Assembly: GCA_947454695.1 (NCBI GenBank)
Contig: CANGMW010000170.1
Location: forward strand, 1 to 5,810
Source: Comamonadaceae bacterium
GTDB taxonomy: Bacteria; Pseudomonadota; Gammaproteobacteria; Burkholderiales; Burkholderiaceae_C
Direction of reading: 5' to 3'
Length of the DNA stretch: 5,810 bases
In this document: one piece after another, positions 1-5,810 of the stretch
Layout of the letters: every line of letters starts with the position of its first letter
Numbering within the stretch: the stretch's first letter is position 1
Notes under the pieces: generated by a model
Told to the model about the DNA's origin: nothing
The model's database searches: none
The model's input: only the letters and a program-made list of their open reading frames with translations
Program-made: the position numbers and the translations under genes

Positions 1-128
1 AACGTCGGCAGGTCAATCAGTGCATAGGGATAAGGCACGAACTCCTGGTGTTCAAAAATCACCCGGTGCACATTGCGGGGGGACGGGAACAGCTTGTAGG
101 TGCCGTTGTCAATTGCAGTGGTGGCCAT
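1..128 (-). CDS. Unrecognised protein, N-terminal 42 residues only (runs off left edge)
   Basis: This is the 5' part of a minus-strand gene that begins with ATG at 128-126 and stays open to the window edge. The visible protein starts MATTAIDNGTYKLF and continues through SPRNVHRVIFEHQEF and PYPYALIDLPT. It has no signal peptide or membrane segment. The stretch looks like folded soluble protein, rich in aromatic residues and proline, and its codons carry the G/C-rich third positions of its neighbours. A purine-rich AAGGG (143-139 on the minus strand) lies ten bases before the ATG and overlaps the stop codon of the preceding gene, which suggests translational coupling. The gap to that gene is 14 bases, so it is probably the fourth gene of the phosphatase-aminotransferase unit. 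I do not recognise the family and assign no function. It is confident as a coding region, but its product is unknown. Confidence 0.7.
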   Translation of the reverse strand, partial: MATTAIDNGTYKLFPSPRNVHRVIFEHQEFVPYPYALIDLPT

Positions 129-138
129 GCGGAACTTG

Positions 139-143
139 CCCTT
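139..143 (-). promoter_or_regulatory. Shine-Dalgarno site for the truncated left-edge gene
   Basis: The minus strand reads TGAAGGGC here. The TGA stop of the 102-residue gene (145-143) shares its last base with an AAGGG ribosome binding site placed ten bases before the ATG at 128. This supports that start and suggests that ribosomes ending the upstream gene can reinitiate on the next one. Confidence 0.5.
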
Positions 144-451
144 CAGTCTTGCGAGACAACGATGTCGTACATGGCGTCGCCCATATAGCGGTTGGGACCA
201 AAGGTGGCCACCACCGCGGCGGTTTCGGCAGCTTGCCATTGCTCGAAAATTTCCCGCTCGGCGCTGTCCAGCAGCTCCAGATCGGGTTGCTCGCCATAGG
301 TCTGAACCAAACGCTGGTAAGCGGTATACACCGGCGCCACCAGACTGGCGTCGCCTAAGTGCGCTTCCAGCACTTTGCAAAACAGCTTTTGCGCTCTCAG
401 GCGCTGCTCTGGCGACACATCGGCATCGAAAATTTTCAACTCGTAGCCCAT
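143..451 (-). CDS. Small acidic protein of unknown function (102 aa)
   Basis: The protein begins MGYELKIFDADVSPEQ and ends MYDIVVSQD. It has about 17 acidic against 8 basic residues, so it is clearly acidic. Residues 13-30, 36-52 and 59-82 have the periodicity of amphipathic helices. A tail rich in Gly, Tyr and Met (about 84-96, FGPNRYMGDAMYD) follows. There is no signal peptide, membrane segment, Cys pair or recognisable catalytic or DNA-binding motif, and the only Cys is Cys25. The reading frame is open further upstream, but that part lies inside the aminotransferase gene in another frame. The ATG at 451 is preferred because a GAGG site precedes it by eight bases. It follows the aminotransferase gene by 25 bases and precedes the truncated gene by 14. 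A small cytoplasmic helical protein, possibly an adaptor for a neighbouring product, is only a guess. I do not recognise the family. Confidence 0.75.
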   Translation of the reverse strand: MGYELKIFDADVSPEQRLRAQKLFCKVLEAHLGDASLVAPVYTAYQRLVQTYGEQPDLELLDSAEREIFEQWQAAETAAVVATFGPNRYMGDAMYDIVVSQD

Positions 452-459
452 TTGCTTAG

Positions 460-463
460 CCTC
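460..463 (-). promoter_or_regulatory. Shine-Dalgarno site that sets the start of the 102-aa gene
   Basis: The minus strand reads GAGG followed by eight bases and then ATG (451-449). This spacing is good and favours the 102-residue start over the longer open frame that reads back into the aminotransferase gene. Confidence 0.5.
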
Positions 464-476
464 GCCGCACGTCACC

Positions 477-1667
477 TCAAAGGGCTTGCGCCAAACGGGC
501 CACGCCCTCTTTGATCTTGTCCACATCGGCGGTGGCAAATGACAAACGCAGCGTGGCAGGGTCGGGGCTGCTTGCAAAGAACGGGGCGCCCGGCACAAAG
601 GCCACGCCCTTGTCGATGGCACGTTTGGCCAATTCACCCGCGTCCTGCAGCTTGCCGCCGGCACCGGTCAAGCGGGCCCAGAAAAACAGACCGCCACCGG
701 GTTGGGTGAAGGCAATGGCATCGCCCATCTCGCGCTTCAAACACTCACCCATGGTGCGGGCGCGCTCGGCATACACCTCGCGCACATGGGCCAAGGTAGC
801 AGGCATGCGCCCGGCGCGCAGGTACTGAGCGGCGGTGGCTTGTGCAAAGGTGCTGGTGTGCGCGTCGCTGAACTGCTTGCACATGGTGGCGCGGGCCAGC
901 AAGTCGGCGGGCGCAATCATCCAGCCCACACGCAAGCCCGGACTGAGCACTTTGCTCAGGCTGCCGCAGTGAATGAGCCAGTCACGGCTGCCCGGTACCT
1001 GCGCACTGAGCGCCAGCAAGCTGGGCGGTGGGGCTTCACCAAAATACAAATCGCCGTAAGGATCGTCTTCCACCACCGGCAAGCGGTACTTCACTGCCAT
1101 GGCCAGCACCTGCAGGCGACGCTGCAAACTCAAGGTGGCGCCACTGGGGTTGCCAAAGGTGGGGATGAGGTAGACGAACTTGGGCTGGTGCTGCGCGATC
1201 AGTGCTTCGAGTTCGTCGGTCTTCACGCCGTGCTCGTCAATCGGCGCAGCAATCACCTGCGCACCATACAAACGGAAGCACTGGATGGTGGCCAAAAAGG
1301 TCGGGCCTTCCACGATGACCTTGTCGCCGGGGTTGATGAGGGTCTTGCCGATCAGGTCCAGCGCCTGTTGGCTGCCGGTGGTCACGATCAGGCCTTCGGG
1401 CGTGACGTCCTGACAGCCCTTGGACTGCATGAAGCCGGCAATTTGCTCACGCAGCGGGTTGTAGCCTTCGGTGGCGCCGTATTGCAAAGCACCGCCGGGT
1501 TCCTGCGCGAGGGCTTGCGTGACGGCTTGGCGGATACCGTCCACATCGAACATGGCGCTGTCCGGAAAGCCCCCCGCAAACGAAATGATGCCGGGCTTGC
1601 CCAGCAGCTTGAAGAGTTCGCGGATGGCGGAGGTTTCTACGTTTTGGAGTCGGTCAGCAAATTGCAT
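477..1667 (-). CDS. PLP-dependent class I/II aminotransferase (LysN/ARO8/MocR-domain-like)
   Basis: This is a complete 396-residue cytoplasmic fold-type I aminotransferase, of usual length for the family. The N-terminal GIISFAGGFPD (residues 26-36) and LQYGATEGYNPLR (61-73) are typical of the 2-aminoadipate/aromatic aminotransferase group and of the catalytic domain of MocR regulators. No DNA-binding GntR domain is present, so this is an enzyme and not a regulator. Active-site residues by family alignment are Asn173 in FGNPSG, Asp201 and Tyr204 in EDDPY (pyridine nitrogen and O3' of the cofactor), the Schiff-base Lys239 in GSLSKVLSPG, the phosphate-binding Arg246, and the substrate-carboxylate Arg374 in TLRLSF. 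The expected reaction is amino transfer to a 2-oxoacid such as 2-oxoglutarate. The amino donor (2-aminoadipate, aromatic, branched-chain or alanine) cannot be decided from sequence alone. The start at 1667 is the only reasonable one but lacks a clear ribosome binding site. The gene lies 26 bases behind the phosphatase gene, so co-transcription is likely. Confidence 0.95.
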   Translation of the reverse strand: MQFADRLQNVETSAIRELFKLLGKPGIISFAGGFPDSAMFDVDGIRQAVTQALAQEPGGALQYGATEGYNPLREQIAGFMQSKGCQDVTPEGLIVTTGSQQALDLIGKTLINPGDKVIVEGPTFLATIQCFRLYGAQVIAAPIDEHGVKTDELEALIAQHQPKFVYLIPTFGNPSGATLSLQRRLQVLAMAVKYRLPVVEDDPYGDLYFGEAPPPSLLALSAQVPGSRDWLIHCGSLSKVLSPGLRVGWMIAPADLLARATMCKQFSDAHTSTFAQATAAQYLRAGRMPATLAHVREVYAERARTMGECLKREMGDAIAFTQPGGGLFFWARLTGAGGKLQDAGELAKRAIDKGVAFVPGAPFFASSPDPATLRLSFATADVDKIKEGVARLAQAL

Positions 1668-1693
1668 GGTGTCGCGGGGATCTATAAAAATAA

Positions 1694-3355
1694 TCAGGGA
1701 TTTTGAAGCGGCATCGGCTTGCCTTCAGCGGAAGACGGTGCGGGCACGCCCAGCAGCTTGGCCAGAGTGGGTGCCAGGTCCGCCTCGCCCACACGGGCAT
1801 CGACACGCGCCGGCTTCAACCAGCGCGGGCCATACATCAGGATGGGCACATGGGTGTCGTACTCGTAGGGCGAACCGTGGGTGGTGACCGCCGTGCTGGA
1901 CGCCACCATCCAATAAGGCTTGAAGATGAATTGCACGTCGCCTGAGACCTCCGGGTGCCAGGACTTGCGCATGGCACCGAAGTACGGCTCACTGGCGCGG
2001 CTGCCGCTCAACAACTCCTGGCGGGTGTAGGCGGTGGCGATGCCCTCCTCTTTGAGCAAATGTGAGCGCGCAAGCTCGGCCACGGCATTGGGATCGGTTT
2101 GGGTGGAAGCCAGGAGTTTTTTATTGATCAAGAGACCGGCCGCTGAAAAACTCACCCAGGCGCCGGGGCCGAAACGCGCTTGCAGACCAGCGTTCACTCG
2201 GGCCAGCAGTTGGCCACTGTTGATAAGGCCCGAAGAATTGCCCAGCTGAGCGCTGTACTCGGGGGCCGGCATGAAGCCGTGATCGGCGGTCAGCGTGGCG
2301 ATGTAGTTGTTGGGACCGAGCTTGGCATCAAGCTGCGCAAAAAAGTTCTGCAACTGGCGATCCAACTGCAAAAGGTGGTCATGCGAGATGCGCGATTCGG
2401 CGCTGTAGGCATGGTTCACATAGTCGTGACCCGACAGGCTGACGATGAGGATGTCAGGCACCTCGTCCTGCCCCAGCCCTTCCCCGTCAATCGCCGCACT
2501 GGCGAATTGCAAGGACAGGGCGTCGACAAACGGGCTTTTGAGCAACTGGCTGTAGAAGGCGGCGTTGGGCGTGCTGTCGCTGTCCTTGCCCATGCGCATG
2601 GGCAGCTGGCCGCCTTGGGGGCCGAACCAGGGCTGCTTGTCGGGCAAGGAGCGCGCGTAAGCAGCCTCGGGCAAGAGCGGCTTCCAATCGGTCTTGAAGT
2701 AGGCATCCGCCGGCTTTTGCCCATTGAACTGGTTCACCCAGGCCGGGTGTGCGGCCATATAGTAGGTGCTGGAAGCGAACTGACCGCTCTGCCCCATGTA
2801 CATATAAGCGGTGCCGCTGTGCCCCGCCGGCAGGATGGCCCCGCGGTCCTTGCCGGAGACCGCGATCACCTTGGAGCGCGCATCGGTGCGCTTGAGCACG
2901 TCTCCCAGGCTTTCGACCTTCAGGTTTTTCGGGCTGGTGCCGTCCAGCGGCTTGGTGCTGTTGCCAATGTAGGTGGCGCTCGTGTCACCGGCGCAGTATT
3001 CCAACTCGCCGGTTTGCGGGTCACGCCATTCATTGCCCACGATGCCGTTGCGATGGCTGTACGCCCCTGAGAGCATGGTGGCGTGGCCGGCGCCCGTCAC
3101 AGTAAAGGAATGTTCGTAATGCGCTTGCGAATACCAGACCCCACGGTCCAGAAAACGCGCCAGCCCATCAGGTGCGAGCTGGTCGCGGTAAGCGGTGATC
3201 TGGCGTTGCGGCAGCCCGTCGACCACCAAAAACACCAGCAGCCGGGGCTTGGATGCAGCACCCAGTGCAGGCGCATCGGCACAACTGGCCAGCACGGCCA
3301 ACAACAGCATCGCCCCGAGCCAGCGCACGGGAGTCCACATCAAAAATCGTTTCAT
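1694..3355 (-). CDS. PafA-type alkaline phosphatase, predicted lipoprotein
   Basis: This complete 553-residue protein of the alkaline phosphatase superfamily resembles the PafA phosphate-irrepressible phosphatases (about 546 residues). The N-terminus has basic residues, a hydrophobic segment (about 12-22) and a lipobox LASC with Cys25. The residue after Cys25 is Ala, not Asp, so outer-membrane sorting by Lol is expected. All di-zinc ligands are visible: Asp46 in VVDG, Asp311 and His315 in HDYVNH, Asp358-His359 in TADHGF, and His493 in THGSPY. The nucleophile is Thr87 in TGAGHAT. The PafA monoesterase residues Asn108 (GNEW), Lys169 and Arg171 (GKDRGAILPAGH) are also kept. This supports phosphate monoester hydrolysis in the envelope rather than the diesterase activity of NPP relatives. 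The ATG at 3355 puts Lys-Arg at the head of the signal peptide, although no good Shine-Dalgarno site is visible. It is the first gene of the four-gene minus-strand unit and is divergent from nth. Substrate and regulation are unknown. Confidence 0.93.
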   Translation of the reverse strand: MKRFLMWTPVRWLGAMLLLAVLASCADAPALGAASKPRLLVFLVVDGLPQRQITAYRDQLAPDGLARFLDRGVWYSQAHYEHSFTVTGAGHATMLSGAYSHRNGIVGNEWRDPQTGELEYCAGDTSATYIGNSTKPLDGTSPKNLKVESLGDVLKRTDARSKVIAVSGKDRGAILPAGHSGTAYMYMGQSGQFASSTYYMAAHPAWVNQFNGQKPADAYFKTDWKPLLPEAAYARSLPDKQPWFGPQGGQLPMRMGKDSDSTPNAAFYSQLLKSPFVDALSLQFASAAIDGEGLGQDEVPDILIVSLSGHDYVNHAYSAESRISHDHLLQLDRQLQNFFAQLDAKLGPNNYIATLTADHGFMPAPEYSAQLGNSSGLINSGQLLARVNAGLQARFGPGAWVSFSAAGLLINKKLLASTQTDPNAVAELARSHLLKEEGIATAYTRQELLSGSRASEPYFGAMRKSWHPEVSGDVQFIFKPYWMVASSTAVTTHGSPYEYDTHVPILMYGPRWLKPARVDARVGEADLAPTLAKLLGVPAPSSAEGKPMPLQNP

Positions 3356-3459
3356 GATGACAAGTGAATGGGGATAGGAATACGTCTACGTTTGAAAGGC
3401 TCGCCATCATCCCACGAAACTCGCCGTCAAAGGCTTCATTTCTAGGACAAAATCAAAGC
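3356..3459. promoter_or_regulatory. Divergent intergenic region between the phosphatase gene and nth
   Basis: These 104 bases separate two divergently transcribed genes and must hold, or lie next to, the promoters for both. I could not find a convincing pair of -35 and -10 hexamers on either strand. A TTGACG on the minus strand (near 3430-3425) and a TTGAAA on the plus strand (3392-3397) resemble -35 boxes, but neither has a good -10 at 16-18 bases. There is no long inverted repeat that would mark an operator. The call rests on gene arrangement alone. Confidence 0.4.
3444..3447 (+). promoter_or_regulatory. Probable Shine-Dalgarno site for nth
   Basis: AGGA lies twelve bases before the ATG at 3460, a slightly long but workable spacing. 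It favours this ATG over the in-frame GTG at 3364, which would add 32 residues that the family lacks. Confidence 0.4.
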
Positions 3460-4101
3460 ATGAACCCCAGCGCCATTGCCGCCTTCTTTGCCACGCTCAA
3501 AGCCGCCAACCCGCAACCGGTGACCGAGTTGGAATACACCAGCGTGTTCGAACTGCTCACCGCCGTGCTGCTGTCTGCGCAGGCCACCGACGTGAGCGTG
3601 AACAAAGCCACGCGCAAGCTGTTTCCCGTGGCCAACACGCCGCAACAAATTTTGGCCCTGGGCGAAGCAGGGCTGATCCCCTTTATCCAAACGATTGGCT
3701 TGTTCCGGTCCAAAGCCCGACACCTGCTTCAAACCTGTGAGATTTTGGTGACGCAGCACGGCGGGCAAGTGCCGCGCACCCGCGAAGCACTGGAAGCCCT
3801 GCCGGGTGTGGGACGCAAAACCGCCAATGTGGTGCTGAACTCAGCCTACGGCGAGCCCACCATGGCGGTGGACACCCATATTTTCCGGATGGGCAACCGC
3901 ACCGGGCTGGCCCCGGGCAAAACACCGTTGGCGGTCGAGCTCAAGCTGCTCAAGCGCATTCCTGCCGACTATCTGGTGGATGCGCACCATTGGCTGATCC
4001 TGCATGGCCGCTATGTGTGCCAGGCACGCCAGCCCCAGTGCTGGCAGTGCAGCGTGTCGGCCTACTGCGATTTCAAACCCAAAACGCCCCAGCCTGCTTA
4101 A
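3460..4101 (+). CDS. nth: Endonuclease III (DNA glycosylase/AP lyase)
   Basis: This is a complete 213-residue base-excision repair enzyme, close to the 211 residues of E. coli Nth. It removes oxidised pyrimidines such as thymine glycol from DNA and then cuts the abasic site by beta-elimination. The helix-hairpin-helix reads LPGVGRKTANVVLN (about 114-127) with the catalytic Lys120. The catalytic Asp138 follows in VDTHIFR. The C-terminus carries the [4Fe-4S] ligands Cys187, Cys194, Cys197 and Cys203 in the exact C-x6-C-x2-C-x5-C spacing. These positions coincide in number with those of E. coli, which strongly supports the ATG at 3460. An in-frame GTG at 3364 would extend the protein by 32 residues without family support. 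It is the only plus-strand gene in the window, is divergent from the phosphatase gene, and meets the ABC transporter ATPase gene end to end with 25 bases between them, so it is probably transcribed alone. Confidence 0.97.
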   Translation: MNPSAIAAFFATLKAANPQPVTELEYTSVFELLTAVLLSAQATDVSVNKATRKLFPVANTPQQILALGEAGLIPFIQTIGLFRSKARHLLQTCEILVTQHGGQVPRTREALEALPGVGRKTANVVLNSAYGEPTMAVDTHIFRMGNRTGLAPGKTPLAVELKLLKRIPADYLVDAHHWLILHGRYVCQARQPQCWQCSVSAYCDFKPKTPQPA

Positions 4102-4126
4102 AGCTCAGAACAGATGCGCTGCGCCC
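4102..4126. other. Convergent 25-base gap between nth and the ABC ATPase gene
   Basis: Two transcripts meet here with almost no spacer. I see no strong hairpin followed by a T-run on either strand. The best stem, GCCC/GGGC at 4123-4139, has only four pairs and a nine-base loop. An eight-base direct repeat CTCAGAAC (4104-4111 and 4126-4133) spans the gap, but it is short enough to be chance. Termination may be Rho-dependent or lie inside the opposite gene. Confidence 0.35.
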
Positions 4127-4903
4127 TCAGAACCTGGGCAAAGCCACCCACTGCCCGGCCAGGGGATGAATGGCGATGCGCTCGTCAAACACACGCGCCA
4201 AAGCACGGTGCGTCTGCGGATCGGCACTGGGCCCCTGATGGGTCACGCCACCTTGCGCCATCACCAGCAGTTCATCGGCTTGCAAGGCCAGGGTGAGTTC
4301 ATGCAAGACGCTCACCACCGTCTTGCCCTGCTCCACCAGTTGTCGCACCAGATGCAGCCAATCGGCTTGATGGGGCGGATCCAGATTGGTCAAAGGTTCG
4401 TCCATCAGCAAAACCTGCGCATCCACCGCGAGCAATCGGGCCAGCAAGACCCGCTGACGCTCCCCGGCGGACAGATGGCTGAAGGGCCGCTCGCGCCAGG
4501 CCCACGCCTGAGTCAGCTGTAATGCCTGCTCGACCTTGGCATGGTCGAGGTCGCCGGGACCGGCCAGCCAGGGCTGGTGCGGCAAGCGCCCCAACATCAC
4601 CACATCCATCACGCGCAAATCGTCCGTGCTTTGGTTTTGCCCCATCCAGGCCAGTTGTTGGGCGCGTTGGCGAGGTCGCAAGTCCTGCAGCGCTTGTCCG
4701 AGCAGCAGCACCTGCCCCGAGCCATCGGCATGCGCCGGCAACAAACCCGCCAGCACTTTGAGCAGCGTGGATTTGCCCGCACCATTGGGCCCGACGATGC
4801 TGGTCCAGCTACCGGCCGGAATCACCAGCTCGGGCACTTGCAAAATGGTGCGGCCATCGCGAACGACCTCGATGTGACGGGCTTGCAAGGCGGTGGTCGT
4901 CAT
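4127..4903 (-). CDS. ABC importer ATP-binding protein (BtuD/FecE/FepC-like)
   Basis: This complete 258-residue cytoplasmic ATPase powers the adjacent FecCD-type permease and is of usual length for the family. Motifs in order are Walker A GPNGAGKST (38-46), the Q-loop near Gln89 (WMGQNQ), the ABC signature LSAGERQR (144-151), Walker B VLLMDEP (164-170) with catalytic Glu169, the D-loop NLDP (173-176), and the switch His201 in VLHEL. All catalytic residues are present. Two small departures are LSAGE where LSGGQ/E is usual and HEL where HDL is common. The start codon follows the permease stop with one base between (TGAGATG), so translation is almost certainly coupled. The family takes up vitamin B12, haem or ferric siderophores. 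B12 is a plausible reading, because of the BtuCD-like architecture and the C-terminal tail, but the substrate-binding protein is not in the window and the choice stays open. Confidence 0.93.
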   Translation of the reverse strand: MTTTALQARHIEVVRDGRTILQVPELVIPAGSWTSIVGPNGAGKSTLLKVLAGLLPAHADGSGQVLLLGQALQDLRPRQRAQQLAWMGQNQSTDDLRVMDVVMLGRLPHQPWLAGPGDLDHAKVEQALQLTQAWAWRERPFSHLSAGERQRVLLARLLAVDAQVLLMDEPLTNLDPPHQADWLHLVRQLVEQGKTVVSVLHELTLALQADELLVMAQGGVTHQGPSADPQTHRALARVFDERIAIHPLAGQWVALPRF

Positions 4904-4904
4904 C

Positions 4905-5810
4905 TCAGTACCGTGTTTGCTGGTGCATGAGGCGCAGCAGGTAGCCGCCGCCTAAAACCGCGGTCACCACGCCCACTGGCAACTCCAGCGGCGCGACCAG
5001 CCAACGCGCCCCCAGATCAGCCCATAAGAGCAACACCCCGCCCATGAGGCTGGCCAACCACAGCAGCCGGGCGTGGGCGCCGGGCAGCAAGGCTCGCACC
5101 ACATGGGGCGCGGCCAGCCCCACAAACGCGACCAGTCCGGTTTGTGCGACGGCCGTGGCGGTGCACAGGGCAATCACCCCGACCAGCGCGGCACGCAAGG
5201 GCGCCAAGGGCAGCCCCAAACTGACGGCGGTGTTTTCGCCCAAGGCCAGGGCATCGAGCACGCGTCCCAGCGACATGGACAACACCACCATGGGCAGCCA
5301 CACCGCCAGCATCAGCCCGCACGACAGCCAGCTCACCAAGGCCGTGCTGCCCAACAAATAAGACTGCAAGGTGTCTTGCACACTGGGCACCAGCAGCATG
5401 ACCAGGGAACTCAAAGCCCCCAGCACCACGCCGACCACCACGCCGGCCAGCAACAAGCGCAAGCTGTGTTGCACGCCCCGCGACAAAATCAGGGTCAGCA
5501 CCACGGCGGCCAAGGCCCCCACAAACGCCGCACCGGTCAGGCCCAGCGCGCGCCACACCACGCCGGTGGCGGGCAGCACATTGGCCAACCACAAGGCCAG
5601 CGCCAGACCTAAAGAGGAACCCGACGCACTGCCCAGAAGGTAGGGGTCGGCCAGCGGGTTGCGAAACAAGCCCTGCGCCACCGCGCCGGCCAAGCCAAGC
5701 AAGGCACCGGCCAGCCAAGCGCCCAGCGTGCGGGGCACGCGGATGTCCCAGACGATTTGCCAGGACAGCGGGTCGTTCAAGCTGAGCTGCTCCCAGCCGG
5801 TGCTGCCCAG
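4905..5810 (-). CDS. FecCD/BtuC-family ABC importer permease, N-terminus missing
   Basis: This minus-strand gene enters from the right edge. 301 residues are visible of a family that usually has 330-350, so only about the first transmembrane helix is missing. A TTG at 5780 is in frame, but the frame is open to the edge and the upstream residues (GWEQLSLNDP) fit the loop after helix 1, so the real start lies outside. The first family signature covers visible residues 24-68: RVPRTL, GLAGAVAQGLFRNPLADP, then LLGSASGSSLG. The cytoplasmic loop that docks on the ATPase reads FVGLAAPHVVRALLPG (229-244). About eight hydrophobic helices can be traced, for example 30-48, 60-82, 89-110, 116-142, 160-180, 205-231, 248-265 and 274-295. 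ELPVGVVTAVLGG (276-288) matches the usual C-terminal region, but the family's Pro-Phe/Val after it is replaced by Gly-Tyr. It forms a homodimer in the inner membrane with two ATPases. Confidence 0.93.
   Translation of the reverse strand: MGSTGWEQLSLNDPLSWQIVWDIRVPRTLGAWLAGALLGLAGAVAQGLFRNPLADPYLLGSASGSSLGLALALWLANVLPATGVVWRALGLTGAAFVGALAAVVLTLILSRGVQHSLRLLLAGVVVGVVLGALSSLVMLLVPSVQDTLQSYLLGSTALVSWLSCGLMLAVWLPMVVLSMSLGRVLDALALGENTAVSLGLPLAPLRAALVGVIALCTATAVAQTGLVAFVGLAAPHVVRALLPGAHARLLWLASLMGGVLLLWADLGARWLVAPLELPVGVVTAVLGGGYLLRLMHQQTRY

Noticed and set aside
1668..1693. AT-rich gap with TATAGA on the minus strand as a possible promoter for the aminotransferase gene
   Set aside because: The candidate -10 would put the transcript start only a few bases before the ATG, and no -35 box lies at 16-18 bases upstream.
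702..1706. 334-codon plus-strand open frame opposite the aminotransferase gene
   Set aside because: The minus-strand frame has complete aminotransferase motifs. The plus frame gives a composition without domains and is a typical antisense shadow in GC-rich DNA.
2180..3070. 296-codon plus-strand open frame opposite the phosphatase gene
   Set aside because: It lies fully inside a gene with all catalytic residues intact, and its translation shows no recognisable motif.
3356..3366. TTGTCATC on the minus strand, resembling half a Pho box
   Set aside because: It is a single half-site directly against the start codon of the phosphatase gene, with no second half at the proper spacing.
3395..3435. 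Short direct repeats in the divergent region (AAAGGCT at 3395 and 3429; CTCGCC at 3400 and 3420)
   Set aside because: They are six to seven bases long and differ in spacing, so chance is sufficient. They do not form a palindromic operator.
3364..3459. Upstream GTG start giving a 245-residue Nth
   Set aside because: The added 32 residues look like untranslated leader. From the ATG at 3460, residue numbers of Lys120, Asp138 and the four cysteines match E. coli Nth exactly.
4104..4133. Eight-base direct repeat CTCAGAAC across the nth/ATPase junction
   Set aside because: It is too short to indicate an insertion or attachment site, and the second copy includes the end of the ATPase coding sequence. 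There are no other signs of a mobile element.
5073..5612. Plus-strand frame encoding a protein very rich in His and Gln
   Set aside because: The His/Gln richness is what results from reading the complement of a membrane protein gene rich in Leu, Val and Ala codons. It is not a real low-complexity protein.

Overview
The window looks like chromosomal DNA from a GC-rich Gram-negative bacterium. The coding style (strong G/C preference at third codon positions, short intergenic gaps) and the protein types suggest a betaproteobacterium, perhaps of the Burkholderiales/Comamonadaceae. That placement is inferred from sequence style and was not searched. No insertion sequence, phage gene, CRISPR array, tRNA or rRNA was seen.

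Layout. Positions 1-3355 hold four genes on the minus strand, read from right to left: a PafA-type alkaline phosphatase lipoprotein (3355-1694), a fold-type I PLP-dependent aminotransferase (1667-477), a small acidic protein of unknown function (451-143), and the first 42 codons of another unrecognised gene that runs off the left edge (128-1). The gaps are 26, 25 and 14 bases, so these four probably form one transcription unit. A 104-base divergent intergenic region (3356-3459) separates this unit from nth (endonuclease III, 3460-4101, plus strand), which is the only plus-strand gene. nth converges, with a gap of only 25 bases, on a second minus-strand unit: a FecCD/BtuC-type ABC permease (enters from the right edge, ends at 4905) followed one base later by its ATPase (4903-4127).

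How the genes work together. The permease and ATPase are the inner-membrane core of a type II importer for vitamin B12, haem or an iron-siderophore. Their substrate-binding protein and any upstream regulatory element must lie beyond the right edge or elsewhere. nth is a stand-alone base-excision repair gene. The phosphatase would release phosphate from monoesters in the cell envelope, while the aminotransferase is cytoplasmic. No shared pathway between these two, or with the two small unknown genes, can be read from the sequence.

Overall this is mostly ordinary housekeeping and transport sequence. The least explained part is the left end, where a small acidic gene is packed against an unrecognised truncated gene. 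No clear case for a new biological system can be made from this window alone.
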